From Salvia splendens (lineage: Eukaryota > Streptophyta > Magnoliopsida > Lamiales > Lamiaceae), in assembly GCF_004379255.2 (NCBI RefSeq), contig NC_056047.1, positions 18,552,293 to 18,616,292 on the forward strand: DNA of 64,000 bases, given 5' to 3'. Of the stretch, positions 1 through 10,365 are shown one piece after another. How positions within the stretch are numbered: the stretch's first letter is position 1; each line of letters opens with the position of its first letter. The notes below the pieces were generated by a model, which saw only the letters and a list, made by a program, of their open reading frames with translations, had not been told where the DNA came from and did not search any database. The position numbers and the translations under genes are program-made.

Positions 1-1110
1 TATGGACCACCCAATGGCTCTCTTATGCTTCCTAAGAACTCTCAACAATTTATATCCAACTCGAAACTAAGAGAGAAGATGATACAATTACCGGAAAAGT
101 GTCATTCCCTCCAAGAAAGGCATATCGCAAGTGGTAGTGGAAGTGGCTTCAACTCAAGCTTCTTGTTTTCCCCATCTTTATTGCTATCTTCACTTCCACT
201 CCTAGAGGTAGAAATTGTGGACGAAGTGATCTAGGGATTTCTTTAGCCGAGTCCAAAAGCACCTACAAATTCCAACAACTCGGGTTAGCATCCAAAACAT
301 CAAAAGAATGAGAAGAATACATGGAATGAGAAATGCATCTCTCTAATTGATCATCCAAGTAAGAGGTCGGTGTCACTCCTCCAACACACTCATCCATCAC
401 GGTCACAACATTGCAATGTTGTAGGCTTCCTCCCGGTTCCGCATCATTGCCTCTTTAAGGCCTCATATATCGAAAATGTCACGCTCTCATCATTGAGACG
501 AAGGTGTAAGTTCCCCTTTTGAAACATCGATCATGGCCTTCCCGGTGGCAAGGAACGGTCTTCCCAAAATAAGAGGTACAATTCTAATCCTCTTCCATGT
601 CCAACACCACGAAGTCAACGGGGAATATGAACTCATTCACCCTCACCAATATATCTTCTGCTATGCCCGAGGGATATGCCACCGATCTATCCGCCATTTG
701 CAAAGTAATGCTAGTCGATCTCAATTTACCAATATTCAACTTGTTGAAGAAGGACAATGGCATAAGATTAATGCTAGCCCCTAGATCGCACAAGCATTTC
801 CCCACAAAGCAATTTCCAATAGTGCACTCAATAGTGAAGCTTCCCGGATTCTTGCATTTGGCCGGCAAACTTCCTTTGAATAATTGCACTGCAACTCTCC
901 GTCAAGTTGACCGTCTCATAGTGGCCCCCCATTTCCTTTTTTGTGATACCACATCCTTGAGGAACTTTGCATAACTTGGCATTTGTTGAAGTGCTTCAAC
1001 AAGAGGGATGTTAATTTGAACTTTCCTAAAGAGATATCCAAAAATCTTGAAAATTGTTCATCCTTCTTTTTCTTTTGCATCATTTGAGGGAAAGGAAGTT
1101 TACTTCCGTG
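1..1110 (-). pseudogene. Start of Athila pol with aspartic protease, degraded
   Basis: After gag, the minus strand shows the linker typical of Athila-type elements (INIPLVEALQQMPSYAKFL). A retropepsin-like protease follows at 889-584, with the active-site triplet in CLCDLGASINLMP and a downstream LADRS-like flap region (QMADRSVAYPSG). From 583 to 1 the frame continues with scattered stops and shifts (for example EALKRQ near 450); the reverse transcriptase proper must lie further left. No intact enzyme remains. The cleavage role is inferred from the family. Confidence 0.7.
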
Positions 1111-1174
1111 GGCTTAGGAGGAACTATTGTCTCGGCTTGATCTTTTGGTGGGCTCTTCGTTGATGCCTCCACTT

Positions 1175-2764
1175 CTATTGTCTCTTCTTCTTCGGGTTGC
1201 ACAATAGCTTCCTTTCGGGCATAGGGGGGCTCTTATAGCTTGTTCCACTCCTCAAATTGATAGCCTTGCAATCCTTTGGGTTAGGAATGGTGTTGCTTGG
1301 GAATTGCCCCGGTTGATGAAGTTGGCCCACGGCTTGGGCAATTTGACTCATTTGATGCTCCAAAGCCCCCATTCTCGTGGTGACCTCCACTACCGCCGTC
1401 TCAACCTTATCAATTCTCTTAGTAGATTGTGTCATGATTCCATCGGTCTTCTCCATTAGAGCTTTTAGAAGCTCATGGGTGACATCATCACTTGAAGGTT
1501 TAGAATTGGTGGGCACATTAGCGGCCCCACTTGTCGACCCACTAGGTGTAGGGAAATGAGGTGGTGGAGGTGGTTGGATAGCATTGTTTGGATTGCCATA
1601 AGAAAGGTTTGGATGTGCATTGAAGGGTGAGCGATAGCCTTGGTAATTACCACCCCCATTGTTAGGGCGATAGTTGTAGAAGTTCCTTTGATTCCCTCCT
1701 TGATGCACATAATTGACATCTTCCACGGTATGTAAAGGCTCTCCCATAGGTGCCACTCCCAAACTAAGGCCATCCACCTTTGATTCAACAACATCATTTG
1801 TTGGTTGAGAAGATTGAATGCATCCGAATATACAACCGAAGCCACCGGCATTGAACTATCTCGGCCCGAGCTCCAACCCTTGCTAGTATAGGCAAGCCTT
1901 TGAAGCATCTTCTTGCACTCCTCGACCCCCTTGTCCAAGAATGAACCCCCCGAACCAAAGTCTAATTGACTCTTGATAAACTCCGAGCATCCATTGTAGA
2001 AGAGGCTCACTTGATGGCCCGGAGATAACCCATGGTTGGGGCATTTCTTTAGCAAGGCGTTGAATCTCTCCCAAGCCTCGAACATAGACTCTTGGCCCTT
2101 CATTTTAAAGTGGGAGATCTCTGCTTGGAGGTTGAGAGTGGAGCTTAGAGGGAAGAATCGATCCAAAAACTTTTGGGCTAAGTCGTCCCATACTTGTAAC
2201 CGAGCCCGGCTCAAGGTTATCAAACCAATCTCTAGCATATCCCGACAATGAGAATGGAAATAGCCTAAGTTTGATTGTATCGTCGGGAACCCCATTAAGC
2301 TTAGTTGTATTGGCAATCTCTAAGAATTTAGATAAGTGCCTATTAGGATCCTCCGTGGGCCTTCCCGAGAAAACACGTTGCTCCACAAATTGAATCAATC
2401 CTGTCTTCAACTCAAAATTGTTGGCATTCACCCTTGTATCATAGGGTGGATGTGGGATATTGACGTTCCCAAATGCGTCTCTAACCGGAGCCTCTCGCCT
2501 CCTTTCCTCCTCTCTTTCCCTTCTCATCTCCGCCATTTCTTGTTGTAGTTGGAGAATGATTTGGTCTTGATTTAATAGAGGTGGAGGTGGAGGGGGAATT
2601 CCCTCATTGTTCCCATGTGGATTTTCCATTGGCTCAACTTGATGTTGAGCTCTTGCTCTTCTCCTTCGTCCTCCTCTTCTTCTATTGGCGGCTTCTATCT
2701 CTAAATTAATCGGCTCAAGGGGTAAACGACTTGAGCGCGTGAGCATAAAAAACCTACACAACAC
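1175..2764 (-). pseudogene. Athila gag, frameshifted
   Basis: The capsid-type gag of the gypsy element, which would package the element's RNA in cytoplasmic particles. The N-terminus (from 2764) is Arg/Glu-rich, followed by the plant retrotransposon gag core with the signature YARDWFDNL. The frame shifts near 2200 into a second segment with WDDLAQKFLDRFFP and FEAWERFNALLKKCP, then shifts again near 1790 into an Asn/Gly/Pro-rich tail with a predicted coiled coil (TKRIDKVETAVVEVTTRMG). Three overlapping frames are needed to read one Athila-like gag, so the copy is broken. The family call rests on motif order. Confidence 0.8.
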
Positions 2765-2888
2765 AAGAGAGGAAACAAAGTCAAAATAGAGCTAAACTAG
2801 AAAACTAAACTAAATAATTAAAGCAAGTAAAATGTCTAAACTAGTATTCTCTATCTTTTCACAATATCAAACACAAAAGCAAATTTAG

Positions 2889-2906
2889 TCCCCGGCAACG
2901 GCGCCA
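2889..2906 (-). other. Primer-binding site, complementary to tRNA-Asp
   Basis: On the minus strand the 18 bases TGGCGCCGTTGCCGGGGA are complementary to the 3' end of plant tRNA-Asp including CCA. The site lies 6 bases inside the LTR, which sets the element's orientation and the LTR end. Confidence 0.85.
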
Positions 2907-2912
2907 AAAACT

Positions 2913-4254
2913 TGACTCGTGCTAATTTAGTATTCAAAAGCGTCACCCGCAAGTGTACGAGTTAAGTAGCACGTGGTAAGCTAAATTATCGATCCACGGA
3001 GACTAAAAGCCGGTTTGAATACTATGATGTAACTTTGAACACTATCTAGACTAATAAAAGGGGTTTTTGGTTTTCTTAACTAAGATCAAAGAACAAATAA
3101 GCTAGTAAGACAATTAACTAAGAAAAACAAACAAACAAAGATAGGTTTTCACACAAATTGGGAAAGTATAGGGAAATGGATCCGTTAGAATGGATCAAGG
3201 ATTTCATCTATGGGTCATGCTCATCTATTGGGCCTCAAATGCGGTTAGGAAAGTCGGGATAATCGGTTAGACCCCCTCTCGGGTGCATCTAACACGTGGG
3301 TCAATCTCTAGTGTAGGAGTCTCGTCCATACAATTCGAGATTGACTCCAAAGCACAACGGACCCAAGCCCTCTCTCTAGCTTATGCATCTCTCGATTACA
3401 TATAATGCACGGAGTTGTTGATTACACATCTATCCTAATCTTGTATTTCTCAATAACATCAATTAGGTACAAGATTTATCTAATTGGTAGCTAAGCAATT
3501 AGATATTAAAAGACCAAGGTTCAACAAAACCAACAAAAGAGATAGATACGCATTCAACCATAGATTCAATCCATACAATCCATTCAAACTTCACCAAATC
3601 CCTACTAAAAGCTTAGCTACTCATAGTCAAAGCTAACATAAAAGCAAAAACAAGGAAAACAAAGCTACACATAATAGAAATGATACTAGAACTCCCTATG
3701 GTGGAATTGATGGTGGGGGGTCTCCTTCCTCCAATCTCTTGGAAATGGGAAGCTCCTTGACTTCAAATCCTCTCAAAACCTTATTTTCTTGCTAAGATTC
3801 GTGGTGTGGGAGTTAGGGTTTGGAAATGAGTGAGAACCCTTTTATATCCGGAGTAAGAAAGAGGCAAAGTTGGCAACAGCGACAAATCGCCCGGTCGGGC
3901 GATCTGTAAGTCGGAATATGCCCGGTCGGGCGATCTGGGTAAATCGCGATGAGGCTTCAAACGCCCAGGTCGGGCGTTTTGTTGGATGAAAAACGCCCGG
4001 TCGGGCGAACTTTCTGTTTTCTTCGCCCGACCGGGCGTTTTTATATGAAATTCGCCCGGTCGGGCGAACATTCTGTGGTCAGCCCGTTCGCTCCGTTTTG
4101 CCCGTTTTAGACCTGTTCTTGCATCAAAACTCCGACAAACTTGTTAACTCTAAAAAATAGCTGAAAAGTGGGTGAAACATATACTTTATACCTCAAAAGA
4201 TTCAACAACATGTGTTAATCACCCATCTAAACATCCTAAACTATGAGTTTGTCA
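2913..4254 (-). repeat. 5' LTR of the Athila-type element
   Basis: A 1342-bp LTR read on the minus strand. It begins TGAC at 4254 and ends GTCA at 2913, so it has 4-bp inverted termini. The inner boundary is fixed by the primer-binding site 6 bases away; the outer boundary by the point where the copia reverse-transcriptase reading frame breaks off. A TATA-like TATAAAA lies near 3838-3845 (minus). An array of near-palindromic GC boxes lies upstream of it in U3. The second LTR is off the window, so its length cannot be cross-checked here. Confidence 0.8.
3886..4078. repeat. Six GC-box near-palindromes in LTR U3
   Basis: Six copies of CGCCCGGTCGGGCG or a one- to two-base variant occur about every 30 bases (near 3887, 3918, 3961, 3992, 4023 and 4053). 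One copy is in the opposite orientation (CGCCCGACCGGGCG). They lie about 40-240 bp upstream of the TATA-like box of the LTR. The spacing and position suggest a repeated protein-binding site, which is inference. Confidence 0.75.
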
Positions 4255-6488
4255 GCGGTCTTTACATCCATTTGATGAATCTCAAGATTGTGCAATGCAG
4301 CAATAGCGAGAAGCACTCGTATAGATGTAATCCTTGTTACAGGTGAATAGGTATCAAAGAAGTCATGTCCTTCCTTTTGTTTAAAACCCTTTACTACTAA
4401 TCGGGCTTTATACTTATCAACTGTTCCATCGGCCTTAAACTTTCTTTTAAGAACTCATTTGCATCCTAAAGGTTTAGCACCTTCGGGCAAATCAACCAAC
4501 ACCCATGTGTGGTTTAGCAAAATTGAATCAATTTCGCTTTGAACAGCTTCTCTCCAATGCAGCCCGTCTGGGCCAGCAAAGGCTACTTTTATCGATGTTG
4601 GTTCTTCATCCAACATGAAAGCAATGTAGTCAGGACCAAAAGTTTTTGGTGTTCTGACTCTATTACCACGTCTTAGTACTGTATCTTTTGGATCGGGCCT
4701 TGCACGCTTGCGCGATTCAGGTTCCGCATCTGCTGATTTAGAACTAGTGGCTTCTTCTTCCACTTGTTTAGAACTAGTGGCTTCTTCAATTCTTGTCTCA
4801 GAATTGGTTGAGAGTTTTTCCTTGTCTTTGCAAGGAAATGTATTTTCGAGAAATACAGCATTCCTCGACTCAATTGTTGTTCCTACTGTGATAGTCGATA
4901 TTTCAGACTTGTGAACAACAAATCGATATGCACTACTGTTAAGTGCATATCCAATGAAGATGCAATCAACCGTCTTAGGTCCGATTGTAACTTCTTTGGG
5001 CGGAGGAACCATCACCTTTGCCAAACACCCCCACACTTTGAGGTATTTGTAGGATGACTTCCTTCCCTTCCACAACTCATAAGGAGTGACATCTTTTCCT
5101 TTGAGAGAGATCTTATTCAAGATATAGTTGACTGTCAAAACAGCTTCCCCCCACATGTTATGTGGTAATCCTGAAGTTAGAAGCAGTGCATTCATCATCT
5201 CTTTTAGAGTTCGATTTTTGCGTTCTGCAACACCATTAGATTGTGGTGAATATGGAGCAGTTGTTTGATGAATTATACCACTTGCGTTGCATAACTCCTC
5301 AAACGGGGCTACATATTCGCCTCCTCTATCGCTTCGAATCATTTTGATTTTACAACCAAGTTGATTCTCAACTTCGTTCTTATAATTTTTGAACGCTTCT
5401 ATTGCTTCATCTTTACTTCTTAAAAGATAAATGTAGCAATACCTTGTGCAATCATCTATGAAAGTGATAAAGTACTTTTTACCACCTCTTGTTTGCACCA
5501 TCTTTAAATCACATACGTCCGTGTGAATTAATTCAAGGGGTTTTGTGCTTCGTTCAACCAAGTGAAACGGCAACTTAGTCATTTTTGCTTCAAGACAAAT
5601 TTCACATTTATCTTGGGTATCCAATTCATTAGCCTTTAGTAAATCTAAATTCACTAATCTTTTAATAGCTTTTGAATTCACATGTCCCAATCTACAATGC
5701 CACAAATTTGAAGACTCAATCAAATAAGAGGAAGTAGATGCTTTATTCTTATTAGCCAGTGGCTTTGGAACACGCAGTGTTGCTACACTAAGCTTGAAAA
5801 GTCCGTCGGTTACATAACCTTTTCCGAGGGACTTCCCAAACTTATACAATGCAAACCTATCAGATTCAAATACAAGTTTAAAACCCTTATTCACTAGTAT
5901 TGATCCTGAAACTAGGTTCTTCCGGATGTCCGGAACGTGCAGCGCATCCTTCAAGGTGATTGAGACGCCAGACGTCATCTTGAGGATTACATCACCAACT
6001 CCGAGGATTTCAGACGAGGCTTGATTCCCCATGTTTATCTTTCTCCCTTCAACGTTGTTGTAGGTGGAGAACATACTCCTATCTGCGCAAACATGTGCAG
6101 TAGCGCCGGTATCAATATACCAGCCACCCTTGTTGTTGTTAACAAGGTTGACCTCTTCAGTGACCACAGCAATGAGGTCGTTCTCATCCCAGTCCTTGAA
6201 CTCCTTCTCAACGACGTGGGCAGCCGGCTTCTTCTTCTTGCTGCGGCAGTCTTTAGCAAAGTGGCCTGGTTTGCCACACTTGTAGCAGTCGCCTTCAAAC
6301 TTCTTTGAAGGCTGCTTTCCCTTCCCTTTGTCATTTGGACGGTTTGGGCGAGGGCGTATGTTGGAGGGACCGCCCCGCTCCAACAGGTTGGCTTTGGCTT
6401 CATTTGGGGTGAAGCCCTTAGCCTTTTGATCACTTTTGCGCACGTCGGCCTCAATGCGCAATTTCACGATCAAGTCTTCAAGGGTCAT
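4255..6488 (-). pseudogene. copia pol: CCHC knuckle, protease, integrase, start of RT
   Basis: An open frame of 677 codons (6488-4455) continues in phase past one stop to 4255. In order it shows a zinc knuckle [14 protein letters not shown] (residues 68-81), a protease [12 protein letters not shown] (about 122), a GAG-pre-integrase [17 protein letters not shown], an integrase core ([14 protein letters not shown], then [13 protein letters not shown]) and the first reverse-transcriptase motif ([12 protein letters not shown]). It stops at TGA in GCK*VLKRKFKADG, where copia elements have Trp (TGG). The frame then runs on to HQMDVKTA, where the Athila LTR cuts in. Two Trp-to-stop changes and the insertion make it inactive. 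Confidence 0.88.
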
Positions 6489-6527
6489 CTGCTTTCGTTT
6501 GTGCTTGAGATAACTCTTGAAGTCCTT

Positions 6528-7508
6528 CTAACTTGGAGGGAGCTTGTCAATGATCGTGCACCTTAGGAACTTATCGGGCAAGGTCATCCCTTCAGCCACT
6601 AAGGAGTGGATGATCATTTGGAGCTCTTGGACTTGCTCCGTGACGGGTCGAGAGTCGACCATTTTGTAGTCCATAAACTTGGATGCTACAACTTGTTCCG
6701 TCCCTGCAGCATTATCTATGCTATACTTCTTTTCTAGATTTTCCCACATTTGTTTAGATGTGGTTACATTGGAGTATACATTATAGAGGCTATCATCTAA
6801 TGCACTTAAAATAAAATTTTTACATAGATAATCCCCTTTTCTCCAAGCTTCATAGTCCGCCATGACTTCGAGCCTAGTCTCTTGGTCGCTTGGCGCGGGC
6901 GGCTCGTTCTCTGTGAGGAAGTTGGCGACGCCCAATGTTGTCAAGTAGAACAACATCTTTTGATACCACCGCTTGAAGTCAGATCCTCCAAACTTTGGTG
7001 GCTTCTCGGCAGGTGGCATCATTCTTGGTGCCAAAGGTGCCGCAGTTGGTCCTTGGAAGGAACCAATTCTGTTGCCCCCGAAGGAGCCAACAACGTGGTT
7101 GGGCATAGAGCCCCCACCATTCACGTTAGGCATAGAGCCCGCCATGGTCGTACCAGCCCCGAAGGGACTAGCACCCGCATGAGACCCGAAGGCCCCAGCA
7201 TTCGTGTGAGACCCGAAGGCCCCAACACCCGTGTGAGACCCGAAGGCCCCAGCACTCGATCCATTAAAGGACCCGAAGGAACCACTCAAAGTGGAACCAA
7301 CCGACCCACTCGAAGTGGATCCACCAGTGAGCCCAAGGGGGTTAACGAACTCCCAAGGGGTTGTTGAGGAAGAAGGATAGCACCCGGGAGTGGGCATCAT
7401 CGTCGGAATCGACGACGTGTTGACAGGTCCAGTGGTCGCCATGGTTGAAGGAATGACGGCGGTGGTGGCGGCAGCGGTGGTGTTGGATTCCGTCGACATC
7501 TCCAGCAA
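6528..7508 (-). CDS. copia gag (first part of a broken gag-pol)
   Basis: A 326-residue gag with a Thr/Ser/Gly-rich N-terminus (repeated GAFGSHTG-like units), then a UBN2-type gag domain (from about residue 165: PPKFGGSDFKRWYQKMLFYL). It ends at a TAG in place of the Trp expected in the conserved motif (IIDKLPPS, then [12 protein letters not shown] in the same frame). The downstream pol frame is in phase with it, so this was one polyprotein. The TAG looks like a TGG to TAG change. Confidence 0.85.
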   Translation of the reverse strand: MLEMSTESNTTAAATTAVIPSTMATTGPVNTSSIPTMMPTPGCYPSSSTTPWEFVNPLGLTGGSTSSGSVGSTLSGSFGSFNGSSAGAFGSHTGVGAFGSHTNAGAFGSHAGASPFGAGTTMAGSMPNVNGGGSMPNHVVGSFGGNRIGSFQGPTAAPLAPRMMPPAEKPPKFGGSDFKRWYQKMLFYLTTLGVANFLTENEPPAPSDQETRLEVMADYEAWRKGDYLCKNFILSALDDSLYNVYSNVTTSKQMWENLEKKYSIDNAAGTEQVVASKFMDYKMVDSRPVTEQVQELQMIIHSLVAEGMTLPDKFLRCTIIDKLPPS

Positions 7509-8013
7509 AGGTGTATTAAGTTTCGAAATTTTAAGTTCAGTTTAGAGGTCAAAAACCCTTCAAAAGCAAGTTATCTCGTCTTGCGATTGTTGGTTCTATT
7601 GATTACAAGAGATAAAAGCCGGGCGTAATACAACCCAAAAGAATGAATACAAGAAACGAAACTGAACTGAATTACAATGAAACAAATAAACCGTGAATGT
7701 TTAGCCGAGTCGATGAGGCCTCTTCCCGCAAGACGAGATACGCCCCGGTAGTGCTATTCGGTTTGGCGTTTCGTCCCCAAAGGTAAAACGACTACGTCTC
7801 TTTTGATGCAGCACCGCAATCAGTAGAGCTCCGGCGAACTGGATGGAGGAGAGGGCAGAGCTTCGACAGAAAGACAATGCAGAGAGGGAGAGAGCTTATG
7901 ATGCAGAGAATGCTTGGAATTGTGTGTCCTAATGCAGTGGTATGGCTAGCCTATTTATAGGCCAAGCCACCATGCAGGATCAACCGAGCCATGAAGGCTC
8001 ATCATGGCAGATT

Positions 8014-8033
8014 CGTAACCGACGTCGGTTACG
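8014..8033. promoter_or_regulatory. 20-bp perfect palindrome with ACGT core in the LTR
   Basis: CGTAACCGACGTCGGTTACG is its own reverse complement and is centred on GACGTC, an ACGT-core site of the type bound by plant bZIP proteins. It is about 60 bp upstream of the minus-strand TATA box of the copia LTR. Binding is inference. Confidence 0.5.
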
Positions 8034-8052
8034 AGCGTGTGGCAGGCGTGCC

Positions 8053-8245
8053 AAGATCCAAGTCCAAGTCCAAGTCCAAGTCCAAGTCCAAATCCAAGTC
8101 CAAGTCCAAGTCCAAGCCCAAGCCCAAGATCGAGATCGGGATCGGGATCGGGCCCGAGGCCCGCGGCCGCGAGCACGAGCACGGGCTCGGGCTCGGGCGG
8201 GCGGGCGGCGGCGGCGGCGTGCGCGTGCGCGCGCGTGTGGGCTCT
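8053..8245. repeat. (CAAGTC)n and GC-rich simple repeats in copia U3
   Basis: A hexanucleotide run of about a dozen CAAGTC units with a few variants (8053-8125) grades into CCCAAG, then GATCGG units, then a G/C-only stretch of CGGGCT, GGCGGC and GCGCGTGC (about 8150-8245). On the minus strand this lies 100-290 bp upstream of the LTR TATA box. Long open frames here in several phases are artefacts of the repeat. Confidence 0.85.
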
Positions 8246-8587
8246 TTCACCCATCTTGGTCCACTATAATTATTAAGTAACATAAAGTCACTTAATTTAT
8301 ACACATTAAAAGATGTGTTAATCCTCCAATGTGGGATAATTAACACTAGTTAATTATTCCCTAAGCTCCAACTCCAAGCTTTAATTAAAAGCTAATTATG
8401 CCCAACTTTAATCCACTATTTCTCACTCACCGGAAATCGGATTTGAGAAAGTGAATATACTACATTTATCTACGTAAAATGTAGATCGACGCTATGTCAT
8501 TTAATTTCACAAAATTAAATGTCTCGTCACATTTATTATTTGGTCAAAATCCATTGACCGGGAATATTTAATACCATGATTTCTACA

Positions 8588-9912
8588 TTTTTTGCTCTGA
8601 TTATGTGGATTAATTTCATGTTATATGAATTGATTGAATGCGTGTTTATATTCGCCCTGTGTTGGTTGTTTTACTTATATTGAATGAACGACGAACTATG
8701 AAAAAGGCGAATATGTGCGTTGCGTAGTTAGAGAAAAATCAGTCGCATGATGCAGTGTTGATTCTCTTAGCATATGTTTTTTTTCCTATATGCAATCACT
8801 ATGTGTATGCAATGATTACGTGTTTAATTGCAATATATTTACATGGAATCAATTTTTGATTACCTGGAGTGTAAATTACATGCGGCACAGTGAAGGAAAA
8901 TCGTCACAGCAACGTTTCGGTGGCTCGCAATTGAAATTCCGCGATGCAGTCGCGCCGGCGGAGCGACGTCGATGCAGCAGCGTCGGAGACGTCGAGTTGG
9001 GAGAGCTCGCGAGTCGAGTGGGAGTCCTTCGTGGGCAGTTCCCAGACACGACAGTCGACGGAAGCGAGAGAGTTGGCGACGGACAACAGCTCCGGCAGCA
9101 ACTGCTTCATCTTCGGACAGCAGCGCCGGACAACAGCTGTGTCGCCGACGGACTGCAGCAGAGACGCGGCAGTGAAAGATCGGGCAGCGGCGGGTGCGAC
9201 GACGTAGCGACAGCAGTGGTGGTATCCCGCACTGCAGCGCCAGCGATCCGACGATGAAGCGCTCCAGCAGCCGAGGACAGTGGTCTGCCATGTGTGGCGC
9301 CGGCGGCTACGGAGAGTAGCAGCTGTGATTCGAGTGGGAGCCCTTCGCGGGCAGTTTCCCGGACTCGAGTTCGACGACGCAAGATTAGGGTTTACCCTAT
9401 GCGCGACGATCGCGCGGATGGAACCCGCGCGACGTCGTATCGCCTCGTTCCGTGACTTCGCTTTCCAAATTTGATTAGGGTTTCCGAATCCTTGGATTCA
9501 ATTTTAGAAATAATTTAAGATAAATAATTCAAGATATGATTTTAGAATAATATTTGAATATATCTTAAGTGGATTATCTAAAATTTAATTTTTAATTAAA
9601 TTATGGATTAATTAGATATGTATCCTTATTTTATGGATTAGATAGATTAAATTCTATCTAGATAAATCCTAAATAAATTTGGATGATAATAATTAATTTT
9701 ATTTTGTCTTATGGATTTTTGTAGGATTTAATTCTATGTAAATAAATCCAAGATAGACTAGATAAATAATTAATTATGTTTGGATTTTATCCTTATTTTA
9801 TGGATTTGGATAGATTTGATTCTATCTAGATAAATCCTAGATATATTTGGATAATAATTAATTTTATTTTGTCTTATGGATTTATATAGATTTAATTCTA
9901 TGTGAATTAGAG
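8588..9912. other. Unassigned region: GC-rich block and AT-rich repeats
   Basis: No gene recognised. Bases 8900-9480 are unusually GC-rich for this window and contain a diverged direct repeat of about 32 bp (near 9014-9045 and 9330-9363, TCGAGTGGGAGYCCTTCG). Open frames exist in several phases and on both strands with no family resemblance, so I do not call a gene. Bases 9490-9912 are AT-rich with an internal repeat of about 165 bp (compare about 9691-9740 with 9856-9905, sharing TTTTATTTTGTCTTATGGAT). Confidence 0.5.
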
Positions 9913-10329
9913 ACGGCTCCATGTCAGACAGACCGTACGAATCCGTATTGAATTCGGGATCGTACTGTGTGTTTGAGTCGAACGGCCGATATTCGTCAGG
10001 GACTGTACCCGGCCAACGTGCACCACCCCCAAGACTTGGGTATTCACCGTAATCCATTATATAGTGTAATTTGAGTGTGGAAAAGTGAATGGAAAGGTTA
10101 CAAATGAAGGTGAGGTAGGGGGTATTTATATAAATAAATTTTTCGGAATTAAAAAAAATAAAAATGCGTTGCATTGTTCGCGCCATCGTCCTCGTCGTCC
10201 ACAGTGGGCGGACGATGGCGTGGACGATGCCCTATCGTCCGCGTATCATCCGCGGACGATCTACAGTGGGCGGACGATGGCACGCCCGAGGCATCGGGCG
10301 GACAATCGTCCGCCCCATTGCGGATGCTC
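9913..10329 (-). mobile_element. PIF/Harbinger fragment with ORF1 N-terminus
   Basis: An inverted fragment homologous to the left end of the element at 40324. The terminus reads GAGCATCCGCAATGGGGCGG on the minus strand from 10329, next to TAA. A minus-strand ORF1 start follows near 10058 (MDYGEYPSLGGGARWPGT, then YGLSDMEPS). The homology stops after SDMEP at about 9917, so the rest of the element is missing. Confidence 0.7.
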
Positions 10330-10365
10330 TAATCAAAGGATTTTTTTAGCTTCTTAAGACTCTTA

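Larger units (their letters stand above)
1..4254 (-). mobile_element. Athila-type Ty3/gypsy retrotransposon, 5' portion
   Basis: A minus-strand LTR retrotransposon whose 3' half lies beyond the left edge. In its own order it shows a 5' LTR (4254-2913), a primer-binding site (2906-2889), a gag region (2764-1175) and the start of pol with an aspartic protease (about 1110-584); decayed reading frame continues to base 1. The gag resembles the plant Athila family: a retrotransposon gag core followed by an Asn/Gly/Pro-rich tail and a coiled-coil segment. Several frameshifts and stops break the coding region, so this copy is not autonomous. It is inserted in the reverse transcriptase of the copia element that resumes at 4255. 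The 5 bases at the junction (4255-4259, GCGGT) should recur at the other end, outside the window. Confidence 0.88.
4255..8587 (-). mobile_element. Ty1/copia retrotransposon, interrupted
   Basis: A minus-strand copia element with a 5' LTR (about 8587-7588), a single gag-pol frame (7508 down to 4255), and the remainder cut off by the Athila insertion at 4254. Domain order is gag, CCHC knuckle, protease, integrase, start of reverse transcriptase, which is the copia arrangement. The 3' half must lie beyond the left edge, on the far side of the Athila element. Two nonsense changes show it is inactive. No primer site matching the usual initiator tRNA-Met sequence is evident next to the LTR. Confidence 0.85.
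7588..8587 (-). repeat. Probable 5' LTR of the copia element
   Basis: Bounded by analogy. On the minus strand the region could start TGTAGA (8587) and end CCAACA (7588), about 1.0 kb. It contains a TATA box at about 7951-7960 (plus-strand CTATTTATAG), and gag starts 80 bases beyond the inner end. The partner LTR is not in the window, so both ends are tentative. Confidence 0.45.

Noticed and set aside
7942..8346. Several overlapping open frames over the simple-repeat region
   Set aside because: All are translations of CAAGTC and GC repeats in the copia LTR; none has a domain or gene context.
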